A DNA stretch of 54,503 bases from an uncultured Burkholderiaceae bacterium (GCA_937871985.1 CALMPB010000313.1:1-54503); one strand, 5' to 3'. Shown: positions 8,573 to 18,050, counted from the stretch's first letter. Translations and numbers: made by a program. The notes: generated by a model from the letters alone, not told the origin.

Positions 8573-10209
8573 ATTGGACGACCCATGAAATCACGAACCA
8601 GGTTCCCGACCTGGCCAACTACAACCTGTACCAGACCGACCGCATCTTGCAGGAGGCTGTGCAGCGCGAGGGGGCCGGCTGGCATGCGGCGGCGCTGGCG
8701 GAGTACGGCGCGCTATTGGGCCGCCGCGAAACCCTGACGCTGGCGGCCGAAATCAACCGCCACGCTCCCGAGGCCGAAATCTTCGACCGCGTCGGCCGGC
8801 GCGCCGACCGCGTGGTTTTTCATCCAGGCTGGCATCAGTTCATGCGCATGGCCTTCCAGCAGGGCATGCACTCGTCGGCGTGGGCCGATCCCCGCCCTGG
8901 CGCGCACGTTGCGCGAGCCGCCACGTATCTGCTGCACGGCCAGGTCGAGGCGGGGTCGCTGTGTCCCGCGACCATGACTTCGGCGGCTATTCCCGTCCTG
9001 CGCGGCGAGTCGTGGTTTGAAACCATCAGGCCGCTGCTGTATTCGCCGCAATACGATGAAACCGACGGCCCGCTGTCCACCAAGACCGGCATGATGGTCG
9101 GCATGGGCATGACGGAAAAACAGGGCGGCTCCGACCTGCGCAGCAATACGACGCGCGCGGCGCCGCTGGGCATCGGCGGCCGGGGCGGGGCCTACCGCAT
9201 TACGGGGCACAAATGGTTTCTTTCGTCGCCCATGTCCGATGCCCACCTGGTTCTGGCTTTGCACGAAGAACAGTTCTCCTGCTTTTTCGTGCCGCGCTGG
9301 CATCCCGAGGGGCGCCGGAACGCGGTGTGCATTCAGCGGGCCAAAGACAAAATGGGCAATCGCTCCAACGCCAGCGTCGAGGTCGAGTTTCAGGACGCTC
9401 ATGGGATACTGGTCGGCGAGCCGGGCCGGGGCATTCCCATCTTGGTCGAAATGGCGTCGTACACGCGGCTGGATTGCGTGCTGGGCAGCACCGCCTTGTT
9501 GCGCCAGGCCCTGGTTCAGGCCTTGCATCATGCGCAGCACCGGATGGCCTTCGGCAAGCTTTTGATTCAGCAGCCGCTGATGCGCGCGGTGCTGGCCGAC
9601 CTCGCCCTGGAAAGCGAAGCGGCAACCATGCTGGCCTTGCGCCTGGCGCGGGCGTTCGACGACACCGGCTCCGTGCTGGAGCGGGCCTATCGCCGGGTGC
9701 TGACGCCGGCCTCCAAGTTCTGGGTCTGCAAACGCACCATCGAGGCCACGGCCGAATGCATGGAAGTTTGGGGCGGCAACGGCTATATCGAAAACGGCCC
9801 CATGCCGCGGCTGTACCGAGAGGCCCCCGTCAATTCCATCTGGGAAGGATCCGGCAATGTCATGTGCCTGGATGTGTTGCGGGCGCTGCGGCGCGAGCCG
9901 GACCTGGCCGAGGCTTTGCTGGCCTCGTTGAAGGCCGATTCCGCGGGAGAGCCCTTGCTGGAACGGGCGGTTGACGAGCTGGCTGGAGCTTTCCGGCTGG
10001 ATGGCCAGGAACTGGAATCCAGGGCACGGTTCGTGGCGCAGCAACTGGTGTTGCTGGCGCAGGCCAATCTTTTGCGGCGCCATTCCACGGCCATGGTGGC
10101 CGACGCCTTCGTGGCGTCGCGTTTTTCGGGCGGGGGCGGGCGCGTATATGGCGTGACGGCCGGCAAGATGGCCACGGCCGCCATCTTCCAGAGAGCCTGG
10201 CACGCCTAG
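8569..10209 (+). CDS. AidB-like acyl-CoA dehydrogenase
   Basis: A 546-residue flavoprotein of the acyl-CoA dehydrogenase superfamily, very close in length to E. coli AidB. Visible features are the N-terminal EVPDLANYN-like segment (VPDLANYNLY), the FAD/substrate region MGMTEKQGGSDLR, the hinge ITGHKWFLSSPMSDAHL, and the C-terminal VWGGNGYIENGPMPRLYREAPVNSIWEGSGN. The last of these includes the region where acyl-CoA dehydrogenases carry the catalytic Glu. AidB proteins bind DNA and are linked to alkylation resistance, and some group members oxidise isovaleryl-CoA. The start at 8569 has GAGG upstream. Confidence 0.9.
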   Translation: MNWTTHEITNQVPDLANYNLYQTDRILQEAVQREGAGWHAAALAEYGALLGRRETLTLAAEINRHAPEAEIFDRVGRRADRVVFHPGWHQFMRMAFQQGMHSSAWADPRPGAHVARAATYLLHGQVEAGSLCPATMTSAAIPVLRGESWFETIRPLLYSPQYDETDGPLSTKTGMMVGMGMTEKQGGSDLRSNTTRAAPLGIGGRGGAYRITGHKWFLSSPMSDAHLVLALHEEQFSCFFVPRWHPEGRRNAVCIQRAKDKMGNRSNASVEVEFQDAHGILVGEPGRGIPILVEMASYTRLDCVLGSTALLRQALVQALHHAQHRMAFGKLLIQQPLMRAVLADLALESEAATMLALRLARAFDDTGSVLERAYRRVLTPASKFWVCKRTIEATAECMEVWGGNGYIENGPMPRLYREAPVNSIWEGSGNVMCLDVLRALRREPDLAEALLASLKADSAGEPLLERAVDELAGAFRLDGQELESRARFVAQQLVLLAQANLLRRHSTAMVADAFVASRFSGGGGRVYGVTAGKMATAAIFQRAWHA

Positions 10210-10225
10210 GTTTCCGGCGCAGTCC

Positions 10226-10254
10226 TATACCATGGCGGGGACGGTACGTATAAT
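10226..10254 (+). promoter_or_regulatory. candidate promoter of the nuclease-transporter operon
   Basis: TATACC (10226-10231) and a perfect TATAAT (10249-10254) are separated by 17 bases, about 100 bases before the nuclease start codon. The -35 box is weak. Confidence 0.4.
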
Positions 10255-10359
10255 CCAGCTAATATTTCGAAGGCAGGCCGGCGTGCCGTCCGATTGGCCG
10301 GCATATTCGAATCAACCAGACAGCACGGTAGCCATAGGCCGGGTTCACGCGAGGAAGTC

Positions 10360-10995
10360 ATGAGGGTATTGCCGTATTTTTTGTTGTGCCGGGTGGTGGG
10401 GCAATGGCCGCCAGGGCACCGGCATTCCGCTTGGCTTGGCCTGGCCGCGCTGGTTTTGGCCCTGGCGGGCCAAGGCGCGGCGCAGGCCTACGAGCATCCG
10501 GCCGATGCCTCGGGCGGCGAGCGCAACCATATTGCCTTCCATTTGCGCGGCAAGGTCGTGCATGTGGCCGACGGCGATACGTTCACGATCATGGTGGATG
10601 GCCGGCAGCAGCGTGTGCGCATGGCCAGCATCGATGCCCCCGAAACGGGCAAAAGCCGCGAACGTCCGGGCCAGCCCATGGGCCAGGCCTCGAAAAAAGC
10701 GCTGGCCGAGCTTATCGCCGGCAAGACGCTGGCGCTGGATTGCTACGAAAAAGACCAGTATGGCCGCAATGTGTGCGACGTGCCTCTCGCCGACGGCGGC
10801 ACCGCCAGCCAGCGCCAGGTTGCCGCCGGCATGGCCTGGGCCAATATGGAAGGGCGGGGCAAGTTCATGCGCGACCCGTCGCTGCCGGGGCTGGAGCAAA
10901 AGGCGCGCGAGGCCAGGTTGGGATTGTGGCGGGACGCCCATCCCGTCAAGCCCTGGGCCTGGCGCTATGACTGCTGGAAAAAAGGCCGATGCTGA
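10360..10995 (+). CDS. secreted thermonuclease-like (SNase) protein
   Basis: A 211-residue protein with an N-terminal hydrophobic export segment (LGLAALVLALAGQGAAQA, about residues 25-42) followed by a staphylococcal-nuclease domain. Catalytic-type residues are present: VADGDTFTIMVDG (Asp ligands), VRMASIDAPETG (Arg and Glu), and DQYGRNV. It should cleave nucleic acids in the periplasm or outside the cell. The start at 10360 follows GAGGAAG. The last bases overlap the next start as ATGCTGA, so it is coupled to the peptide transporter. Nutrient scavenging is a reasonable inference but not proven. Confidence 0.85.
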   Translation: MRVLPYFLLCRVVGQWPPGHRHSAWLGLAALVLALAGQGAAQAYEHPADASGGERNHIAFHLRGKVVHVADGDTFTIMVDGRQQRVRMASIDAPETGKSRERPGQPMGQASKKALAELIAGKTLALDCYEKDQYGRNVCDVPLADGGTASQRQVAAGMAWANMEGRGKFMRDPSLPGLEQKAREARLGLWRDAHPVKPWAWRYDCWKKGRC

Positions 10996-13205
10996 CGGCG
11001 CGGCGGCTGGGCAAGCGGCTGTGTTGCCTGTGCCTGGCGCTGCTTCTGGCGGCTTGCTCGCGAGTCGCCGTCAATAGTCCGTACGAGCGCGATTCCGCCG
11101 GCCGCAATGTGCTGTACACCGCGTTCGCGCAGCGTTCGCCCAAGTACCTGGATCCGGCCAGCTCCTACTCGACCGACGAAACGCCGTTTACCTATTCGAT
11201 CTACGATCCGCTGTACCAATACGCCTATCTGGCGCGCCCGTATCGGTTGATACCCAAGGCGGCCGCCGCGGTCGTGCCTGCGGTCTATTACGACAAGGAC
11301 GGCCGGCGCCTGCCCGACGATGCGCCGGGCCAGTCCGTCGCCCTGAGCGTGTACGACATTCCCATCAAGCGGGGCGTGCTGTTCGCGCCGCACCCGGCCT
11401 TCGCGCGCGACGCGTCGGGCAATTATGCCTATTGGCCTTTGGCCGAGCACGAGCTGGACGACAAATTCGGCATTCCCGATTTTCCCCGAACCGGCACGCG
11501 CGAGCTGACGGCCGACGACTACGTCTATGCCTTCAGGCGGCTGGCCAGCCCGCGGGTGGTGTCGCCGGCGTTCGCGGTGCTGGCCGAGCATATCGTGGGC
11601 ATGCGCGAATATGGGCAGCGCCTTAAAAAGCTGGACCAGGCCGCCGGCGCAAAAAGAGGCTGGCTGGATTTGCGGAAGTACGCCTTCGACGGCGTCCAGG
11701 CGCTTGACAGCCATACGCTGCGCATCAAGGTCAAGGGAAAATACCCGCAGTTCAAGTACTGGCTGGCCATGACCTTCACGGCGCCCATACCCTGGGAGGC
11801 CGATAGGTTCTATGCCCAGCCGGGAATGGCCAAACACGATCTGTCGCTGAATACCTGGCCGGTCGGAACGGGGCCCTACATGCTGGTCGAATCCATTCCC
11901 AACCGCCGGCATGTCCTGGCCAGGAACCCGAATTTCCGGGGCGATCCCTATCCGTGCGAGGGCGCGCCCGGCGACGAGCAGGCGGGGCTGCTGGCCGATT
12001 GCGGCAAGCCCACTCCGTTCATCGACCGCATCGTGTTTTCCCTGGAAAAAGAAAGCGTGCCGCTGATGGGCAAGTTTCTGCAAGGGTATTACGATATTCC
12101 CGAGGTCGATGGGGGCGGCTACGGCGTGGCCATGCGGGTGGCGGCGGGCGATTCGGCCGAAAAGGCGGCGCTGTACAAGGATCATGGCCTGCAACTGCTT
12201 ACCTCGACCGAGGCGCAGATCTACTACCTGGGTTTCAACTGGCTCGACCCGGTGGTGGGCAAGGGCGCAACGCCCGAGCAGCAGGAAAAAAACCGCAAGC
12301 TGCGCCAGGCCATCAGCATTGCGTTCAATTGGGAACAGTATGTGTCCATCTTCCTGAACGACCAGGCGCAGGTGGCGCAAGGCCCGATCCCGCCCAGCGT
12401 ACTCGGTTACCAGCCACCCCCCGAGGGCTTGAACAAGAGCGTGTACGTCTATGAAGACGGGCATGCCGAACGACGGTCGCTGGATGAAGCCAGACGCCTG
12501 CTTGCGCAGGCGGGCTATCCGGATGGGCGCGATGCGGTCACGGGCAAGCCCTTGATCCTGCATTTCGACTCGGCCGGCGGCCTGGGTTCCAGCGCCACCC
12601 TGGACTGGATGCGCCGCCAGCTCAAGGCCCTGAACGTCGAGCTCGAGGTCAGGGCGACCGACTACAACCGTTTCCAGGACAAGATGAGCCGGGGCAGCAC
12701 GCAGATGTTCATGTGGGGCTGGGTGGCCGATTATCCCGACGCCGAGAATTTCCTGTTCTTGCTGTACGGGCCCAACGCCAAGGCGGGCAAGGGCGGGGAA
12801 AACGCCTCCAATTACGACAACCCCGAATTCGACCGGCTGTTCGAGCAGATGCGGTATCTGGATGACGGCCCCGAGAAGAACGAGATCATTCACAAAATGG
12901 TGGCCATCGTGCAGGCCGACATGCCCTGGATGTTCGGCTATTTTCCCAAGTCGGGCGGCGCCTACCAGGCCTGGGTGCACAATGCCAAGCCGACGCAGAT
13001 GGTGCGCAACACCCTGCAGTACTATCGCATCGACCCGGCAATGCGGGCCGAAAAAATCCGGCTGTGGAATCGCCCCATATGGTGGCCGGCGTGGCTGCTG
13101 CTGGCGCTGCTGCTGGTCGGCGTCTATCCCGCCTATCGTGTCGTCAGGCGCCGCGAGGCGCTGACCGCCCTGGGCGATCCGGCTTCTTCGAAGGAGCGTC
13201 CATGA
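10989..13205 (+). CDS. ABC transporter substrate-binding lipoprotein (SBP_bac_5, peptide type)
   Basis: A 738-residue family 5 extracellular solute-binding protein. The lipobox LLAAC near residue 22 predicts an inner-membrane-anchored or exported lipoprotein. The body has the usual peptide-binding layout (GTGPYMLVESIPN, later WGWVADYPDAENFLFLLYG). It is longer than typical OppA/DppA/YejA proteins. The extra C-terminus contains a strong hydrophobic helix (PAWLLLALLLVGVYPAY, about 698-714) followed by the basic VVRRRE. That implies a second membrane anchor, unusual for the family. It overlaps the nuclease upstream by 7 bases and the permease downstream by 4. Confidence 0.88.
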   Translation: MLTARRLGKRLCCLCLALLLAACSRVAVNSPYERDSAGRNVLYTAFAQRSPKYLDPASSYSTDETPFTYSIYDPLYQYAYLARPYRLIPKAAAAVVPAVYYDKDGRRLPDDAPGQSVALSVYDIPIKRGVLFAPHPAFARDASGNYAYWPLAEHELDDKFGIPDFPRTGTRELTADDYVYAFRRLASPRVVSPAFAVLAEHIVGMREYGQRLKKLDQAAGAKRGWLDLRKYAFDGVQALDSHTLRIKVKGKYPQFKYWLAMTFTAPIPWEADRFYAQPGMAKHDLSLNTWPVGTGPYMLVESIPNRRHVLARNPNFRGDPYPCEGAPGDEQAGLLADCGKPTPFIDRIVFSLEKESVPLMGKFLQGYYDIPEVDGGGYGVAMRVAAGDSAEKAALYKDHGLQLLTSTEAQIYYLGFNWLDPVVGKGATPEQQEKNRKLRQAISIAFNWEQYVSIFLNDQAQVAQGPIPPSVLGYQPPPEGLNKSVYVYEDGHAERRSLDEARRLLAQAGYPDGRDAVTGKPLILHFDSAGGLGSSATLDWMRRQLKALNVELEVRATDYNRFQDKMSRGSTQMFMWGWVADYPDAENFLFLLYGPNAKAGKGGENASNYDNPEFDRLFEQMRYLDDGPEKNEIIHKMVAIVQADMPWMFGYFPKSGGAYQAWVHNAKPTQMVRNTLQYYRIDPAMRAEKIRLWNRPIWWPAWLLLALLLVGVYPAYRVVRRREALTALGDPASSKERP

Positions 13206-14179
13206 TCGGCTATATCGTCCGGCGGCTGTTGTACGGCGTGCTGATTCTGGTGGGCGTGAATCTCCTGACCTTCGTGCTGTTTTTCGCGGTGAATACGCCC
13301 GACGACATGGCCCGCCTGTCCATAGGCGGCCAGCGGGTCAGCCAGGACGCCATCGAAAAATGGAAAGCCGAGCGCGGCTACGACAAGCCGCTGATCTTCA
13401 ATGCCCACGCCGAAGGCGCCGCCGCCTTGACCGAGACGATTTTCTACGAACGTTCGCTGCCCTTGCTGCGTTTCGATTTCGGCTTTTCCGACGGGGGGCG
13501 GGACATCGGCCATGAAATCGCGCAGCGCATGTGGCCCAGCCTGGCCCTGGCCGTGCCGACGTTCATTCTGGGCTTGTTCGCCTGCATCGTGCTGGCCGTG
13601 CTGCTGGTGTTCTTCAGGGGCACGCCGCTGGATTTCTACGGCGTGGTGCTGTGCGTGGTGCTGCTGTCCATTTCCAGTCTGTTCTACATCATCGCGGGGC
13701 AGTGGCTGTTCGCCAAGGTCTTGCGCTGGGTTCCCTATTCAGGCTTTATCGGCGGCTGGGCCAGCGTGCGTTTTCTGGCGCTGCCGGTGCTGGTCGGCAT
13801 TGTCTCCCGGCTGGGCGGGGAAGCGCGTTTCTACCGCACCTTGTTCCTGGAGGAGGCCGGCAAGGATTATGTACGCACCGCCCGAGCCAAGGGCCTGGCG
13901 GAGCACGTCGTGCTGTTCAGGCACGTGCTGCGCAATGCCTTGCTTCCCATCCTTACCGGCACTGTGTCGGCGCTGCCCTTGCTGTTCATGGGCAGCCTTA
14001 TTTCGGAATCCTTCTTCGGGATTCCGGGCCTTGGCAGCTACACCATCGACGCCATCAACGCGCAGGATTTTTCCATCGTGAGGGCCATGGTGTTTCTCGG
14101 CTCGGCGCTCTATATCGTGGGGCTGATCCTGGCCGATATTTCGTATACGGTGGCAGATCCCAGGGTGAGGTTCGAATAA
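13202..14179 (+). CDS. ABC transporter permease, DppB/YejB type
   Basis: A 325-residue inner-membrane permease with the canonical N-terminus MIGYIVRRLLYGVLILVGVN and five further hydrophobic segments. The cytoplasmic coupling loop (EAA motif) is visible as EEAGKDYVRTARAKGL followed by VLFRHVLRNALLPIL. It should form the heterodimeric channel with the next gene product. The start overlaps the stop of the binding protein as ATGA. The transported substrate is probably an oligopeptide or related compound. Confidence 0.92.
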   Translation: MIGYIVRRLLYGVLILVGVNLLTFVLFFAVNTPDDMARLSIGGQRVSQDAIEKWKAERGYDKPLIFNAHAEGAAALTETIFYERSLPLLRFDFGFSDGGRDIGHEIAQRMWPSLALAVPTFILGLFACIVLAVLLVFFRGTPLDFYGVVLCVVLLSISSLFYIIAGQWLFAKVLRWVPYSGFIGGWASVRFLALPVLVGIVSRLGGEARFYRTLFLEEAGKDYVRTARAKGLAEHVVLFRHVLRNALLPILTGTVSALPLLFMGSLISESFFGIPGLGSYTIDAINAQDFSIVRAMVFLGSALYIVGLILADISYTVADPRVRFE

Positions 14180-14183
14180 CGCC

Positions 14184-15650
14184 ATGCCTGAATTCGTTTT
14201 TCTCTGGACCGATATTTTTATTTTTTGCCTGCTGGCGGGCGTGCTGCTGTATGCGGTCAAGGCGGCGCGCAGTGCGTCGCTGCGCGCCGCCTGGGCGACC
14301 GTGGGCCGCCGTCCGTCGGCCATGTGCGCGGCAATGATGCTGGGGGTCTTCGTGCTGCTGGGCGTGCTGGATTCCGTGCACTACAGGCCCCTGCTGGCTC
14401 CCGCAGGCAGTGCGCCGGCCGTGTATTCGCCGGTTTTGCGCTCGGCGCTGGACGACCTGCTGTCCTTGACGCAGATGGGGCGATCCGAAGCCACGTATTC
14501 GGCGCCGCTGGCCATCCGGCAGTTCACCAAGGAAACCCAGTTCATCAATGGCGCGGCGGTGCGCGATTACCCGCGCCTCAAGCATGCCGGCACGTATTTG
14601 AAGCAGGACAGCGACCACCGCGCCGACGTGCTCAGGCGCGCGATTGCCGGCGCCGCGGCCGGACTGGCCGCCGGCGCGGCGATGGCGGCGCTGATGGTTC
14701 TGGCGTGCGTGCGCCGCGAGGGATCCTGGCGCAGCGCCTGGCAGCGCTGGCGGCGAGGCGAAACGGACATCCCCTGGCGCGCCATGTGGGTCATGTTCTG
14801 CGTTCTGGCGGTGCTGGCGGGCGTGGCCGTTTCCCTGAGCCTGGACTACCATGTCCTGGGCACCGACCGCACCGGCAACGACGTGCTGCGCCAGGGGCTG
14901 AAAGGCCTGCGCACGGCGCTGGTCATCGGCACCCTGACCACGCTGGCCATGCTGCCGCCGGCTTTGATCTTCGGCATTTCGGCCGGGTATTTTCGCGGCT
15001 GGATCGACGATGCCATCCAGTATCTCTATACCACGCTCACCTCGATTCCAGGCGTGCTGCTGATCGCCGCGTGCGTCCTGATGATGCAGGTCTATATCGA
15101 CAGCAATCCCAATCTGTTTCCGACCGTCGCGGCGCGCGCGGATCTGCGCCTGTTCCTGCTGTGCCTGATTCTGGGGCTGACGGGCTGGGCGGGCCTGTGC
15201 CGGCTGCTGCGGGCCGAAACCCTGAAACTGCGCGAGCTGGAGTACGTGCAGGCGGCCAGGGCCTTCGGCCTGGGTTCCTGGCGGATCATGCTCAGGCATA
15301 TTCTGCCCAATGTCATGCATATCATCCTGATCACCATGGTGCTGGAGTTCTCGGGACTGGTGCTCTACGAGGCGGTCCTATCCTACCTGGGCATAGGGGT
15401 GGATCCGACCACGCCGTCGTTCGGCACCATGATCGACGCCGCGCGGCTTGAAATGTCGCGCGATCCCATGATCTGGTGGAATCTTTTGACGGCTTTCGTG
15501 TTCTTGCTGGCGCTGGTGCTGTCCGCCAATATTCTGGCCGACGCGGTGCAGGATGCCTTCGATCCGCGCGTTCGCCGGTTCCGCGCCCGGCGTCCGGGGC
15601 GGCGCGCGGCGGGGAGCATGCCGCAAGCGCCGCGGGAGGACGGGGTATGA
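14184..15650 (+). CDS. ABC transporter permease, DppC/YejE type, with long N-terminal extension
   Basis: A 488-residue permease, much longer than the usual 280-340 residues. The first about 210 residues carry an N-terminal helix, a second helix near MCAAMMLGVFVLLGVL, a probably periplasmic stretch and a third helix before the standard core. The core has HVLGTDRTGNDVLRQ, a normal entry motif of DppC proteins. Its EAA loop reads ETLKLRELEYVQAARAFGLG, then HILPNVMHII. It partners the DppB-type permease 4 bases upstream. Its stop overlaps the ATPase start as ATGA. Confidence 0.9.
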   Translation: MPEFVFLWTDIFIFCLLAGVLLYAVKAARSASLRAAWATVGRRPSAMCAAMMLGVFVLLGVLDSVHYRPLLAPAGSAPAVYSPVLRSALDDLLSLTQMGRSEATYSAPLAIRQFTKETQFINGAAVRDYPRLKHAGTYLKQDSDHRADVLRRAIAGAAAGLAAGAAMAALMVLACVRREGSWRSAWQRWRRGETDIPWRAMWVMFCVLAVLAGVAVSLSLDYHVLGTDRTGNDVLRQGLKGLRTALVIGTLTTLAMLPPALIFGISAGYFRGWIDDAIQYLYTTLTSIPGVLLIAACVLMMQVYIDSNPNLFPTVAARADLRLFLLCLILGLTGWAGLCRLLRAETLKLRELEYVQAARAFGLGSWRIMLRHILPNVMHIILITMVLEFSGLVLYEAVLSYLGIGVDPTTPSFGTMIDAARLEMSRDPMIWWNLLTAFVFLLALVLSANILADAVQDAFDPRVRRFRARRPGRRAAGSMPQAPREDGV

Positions 15651-17404
15651 CGATGCACGAGCCGAGCCATGTTTCCGGTTCCGCCACCGTGCTTTCGGTG
15701 CGTGATCTGTCGGTGCGCATCGAAAGCGACACGGGCGTTCGCGATGCCGTCGCCGCCTTGAGCCTCTCTGTCGCGCGCGGGCAGACCTTCGCGCTGGTGG
15801 GGGAATCGGGTTGCGGCAAAAGCATGACGGCGCTGGCCTTGCTGCGTCTTTTGCCCGAGGCGGGGCGGATTGCCGCCGGCCTGGTCGAGCTCGAGCAGAT
15901 CGACCTGAACCGCCTGCCCGAATCAGGCATGCGCGCCGTGCGCGGCGGCCGGATCGGCATTATTTTCCAGGAGCCTTCAACCAGCCTGAACCCCGTCATG
16001 ACAGTGGGGCGGCAGATCCTGGAGGTCCTGCATGCTCACACGCCGCTGCGGGGCGCCCAGGCGGTTCAGCGCGGCGTGGACTGGCTTCGGCGGGTGGGAA
16101 TCCCCGAGCCCGAGCGGCGCTTCAACGATTATCCTTTCCAGTTCTCCGGCGGGCAGAAGCAGAGGGTGATGATCGCCATCGCGCTGGCGGCGCAGCCCCG
16201 GCTGTTGATCGCGGACGAGCCCACGACCGCCCTGGACGTTACCGTGCAGGCGCAGATATTGCAGCTTCTGGCCGATGTCCAGCGCGAAATGGGGTTGGCC
16301 ATTTTGCTGATCACCCACGATCTTGCCGTGGTCAGGCAGGTTGCCGACCATGTCGCCTTGATGCGCGACGGCAGGATCGTCCTGACTGTCGATGCGCCGG
16401 CCTTTTTCCGTTCGCCCGACCATCCCTACGCCCGCCAGTTGCTGGCGGCCATCCCCACCTTCGCCAAGCGCGGGCGCTCCTTGCTCAATCCCGGCGAACC
16501 GCTGCCTGGCCGGACCGCCGCGGGCCTCGCTGAAGCCGCAATGCCCGACCCGGGCAGGGCGGATTCTCTCGGCCGGCTCCCTGGGCTTTCTTCGAACACG
16601 GCCGCGGCAACCGCCGTCCTCGCCGTCAGGAACCTGACGGTGGCCTACCCACGGCGCCAGGGCCTGCTCAGCCGGTACGGGGATATGGCGCCGGTTGTCG
16701 ATGGTGTGTCGTTCGAGCTGGCGGCGGGCGAAACCCTGGCGCTGCTGGGTGAGTCGGGTTGCGGCAAAACGACCACGGCCAAGGCCCTGATGCGCCTGCT
16801 CGAGAAGCAGGCGCAGGTCGGCGGCGAGGTCGAACTGGAGGGCGTCTCGGTATTCACGGCGAACCGGGCCGGCCTGAAGCGCTTGCGCCAGTCGCTGCAG
16901 ATCGTTTTCCAGGATCCCTATGCCTCGCTGAATCCGCGCATGCTGGTGGGCGATATTCTGGAAGAAGGGGTGGCGGCCTTGCGCCCCGATCGCTCGCGGG
17001 CCGATCGCCGGGCGCGCATCCAGCGTTTGCTGGACAGCGTGGGCCTGCCCCGCGACACGATCCGGCGCTACCCTCATGAGTTCTCGGGTGGCCAGCGCCA
17101 GCGCATTGCCATTGCCAGGGCGCTTTCGGTGGAGCCCAAAGTGCTGGTTTGCGACGAGCCGACCTCGGCGCTGGACGTGTCGGTTCAGGCGCAGATACTG
17201 GAGCTGCTTGAAGCGTTGCAGGAAGAATTCAATATGGGGTATTTATTCATCACCCATAACTTCGGCGTGGTGGAGTATTTGTCCGACCGCATCGCGGTCA
17301 TGCACAACGGGCGCATCATCGAGACGGGCGCCACCCGGGACGTTCTGGAGTCGCCGCAGCATGCCGAAACCCGTCGCCTGCTGGCGGCCGTGCCGCGCCT
17401 ATAA
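15647..17404 (+). CDS. ABC transporter ATP-binding protein, two fused ATPase domains (YejF/GsiA-like)
   Basis: A 585-residue duplicated ATPase. Domain 1 has Walker A GESGCGKSM, signature FSGGQKQRV and Walker B LLIADEP. Domain 2 has GESGCGKTT, FSGGQRQRI and VLVCDEP. Both contain the oligopeptide-type DVTVQAQI / DVSVQAQI stretch after Walker B. One polypeptide therefore replaces the DppD/DppF pair and powers the preceding permeases. Order and coupling (binding protein, permease, permease, fused ATPase) match the YejABEF arrangement. It is the last gene of the operon. Confidence 0.94.
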   Translation: MTMHEPSHVSGSATVLSVRDLSVRIESDTGVRDAVAALSLSVARGQTFALVGESGCGKSMTALALLRLLPEAGRIAAGLVELEQIDLNRLPESGMRAVRGGRIGIIFQEPSTSLNPVMTVGRQILEVLHAHTPLRGAQAVQRGVDWLRRVGIPEPERRFNDYPFQFSGGQKQRVMIAIALAAQPRLLIADEPTTALDVTVQAQILQLLADVQREMGLAILLITHDLAVVRQVADHVALMRDGRIVLTVDAPAFFRSPDHPYARQLLAAIPTFAKRGRSLLNPGEPLPGRTAAGLAEAAMPDPGRADSLGRLPGLSSNTAAATAVLAVRNLTVAYPRRQGLLSRYGDMAPVVDGVSFELAAGETLALLGESGCGKTTTAKALMRLLEKQAQVGGEVELEGVSVFTANRAGLKRLRQSLQIVFQDPYASLNPRMLVGDILEEGVAALRPDRSRADRRARIQRLLDSVGLPRDTIRRYPHEFSGGQRQRIAIARALSVEPKVLVCDEPTSALDVSVQAQILELLEALQEEFNMGYLFITHNFGVVEYLSDRIAVMHNGRIIETGATRDVLESPQHAETRRLLAAVPRL

Positions 17405-17529
17405 GGGCGGCGCGGGGGCGCCGCAGCGCTTATAATGCGGTGACTAGCGTGCTGTTCGGTTCGTTCGGCGAATTAGCCGAACCGTGCACTAGGCCTTGTT
17501 TTTCCCGGCTGCGCCCCAAAGTAGTGGAT

Positions 17530-18024
17530 ATGTCCCTGAAAGTATTCGATCTCCAGTGTGAATTCGGCCACGTCTTCGAAGGCTGGTTCGCTTCGCACGA
17601 CAACTACGAAACCCAGCAAGCCAAGGGCCTGCTGAGCTGCCCCATGTGCGAAAGCACGCAAATCAGCCGCAAGCTTTCGGCGCCGCGCTTGAACATGGGG
17701 CACGGCAGAGGCGATGCCCAGCCTGGGGCCGGCGATGCGGCGCGCACGGGCGATGGCGGCGACGCGCATCCTGTTGCAGCGCCCGGCGCCGAACAACTGG
17801 CCAGGCTGCAGGCTCAGGTCATGCAGCACATGCGCCAGCTGGTGCGCAATACCGAGAATGTCGGCAGTAATTTCGTTCAGGAAGCCAGGCGCATGCACGA
17901 AGGAGAAATCGAGCACCGGGCCATTCGCGGCACAGCGACTTCGCAAGAGCGCGAGTCGCTGATGCGCGACGGCATTGCCGTGCTGCCCATCCCGGATTAC
18001 CTCGACGACGATCGCCTGCAGTAA
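17530..18024 (+). CDS. DUF1178 family protein, zinc-ribbon-like
   Basis: A 164-residue cytoplasmic protein. It opens with MSLKVFDLQCEFGHVFEGWF and has CPMC at 37-40, so C10, C37 and C40 could bind zinc. The start of SAPRLN follows as in other DUF1178 members. A glycine- and alanine-rich linker leads to a helical C-terminal half. The function is unknown. The ATG at 17530 is chosen because homology-like sequence begins there. A TATAAT at 17431-17436 could be its -10 box, but no good -35 box was found. Confidence 0.85.
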   Translation: MSLKVFDLQCEFGHVFEGWFASHDNYETQQAKGLLSCPMCESTQISRKLSAPRLNMGHGRGDAQPGAGDAARTGDGGDAHPVAAPGAEQLARLQAQVMQHMRQLVRNTENVGSNFVQEARRMHEGEIEHRAIRGTATSQERESLMRDGIAVLPIPDYLDDDRLQ

Positions 18025-18050
18025 GCCCGGCCCGGGGCACGGCGGCAGCG

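Noticed and set aside
10965..12980. A 671-codon minus-strand open frame opposite the peptide-binding protein
   Set aside because: Antisense shadow; the plus-strand gene has lipobox, family motifs and overlapping operon neighbours.
17431..17436. TATAAT as a promoter for the DUF1178 gene
   Set aside because: A perfect -10 box but no usable -35 box at 16-18 bases; kept only as a remark under the gene.
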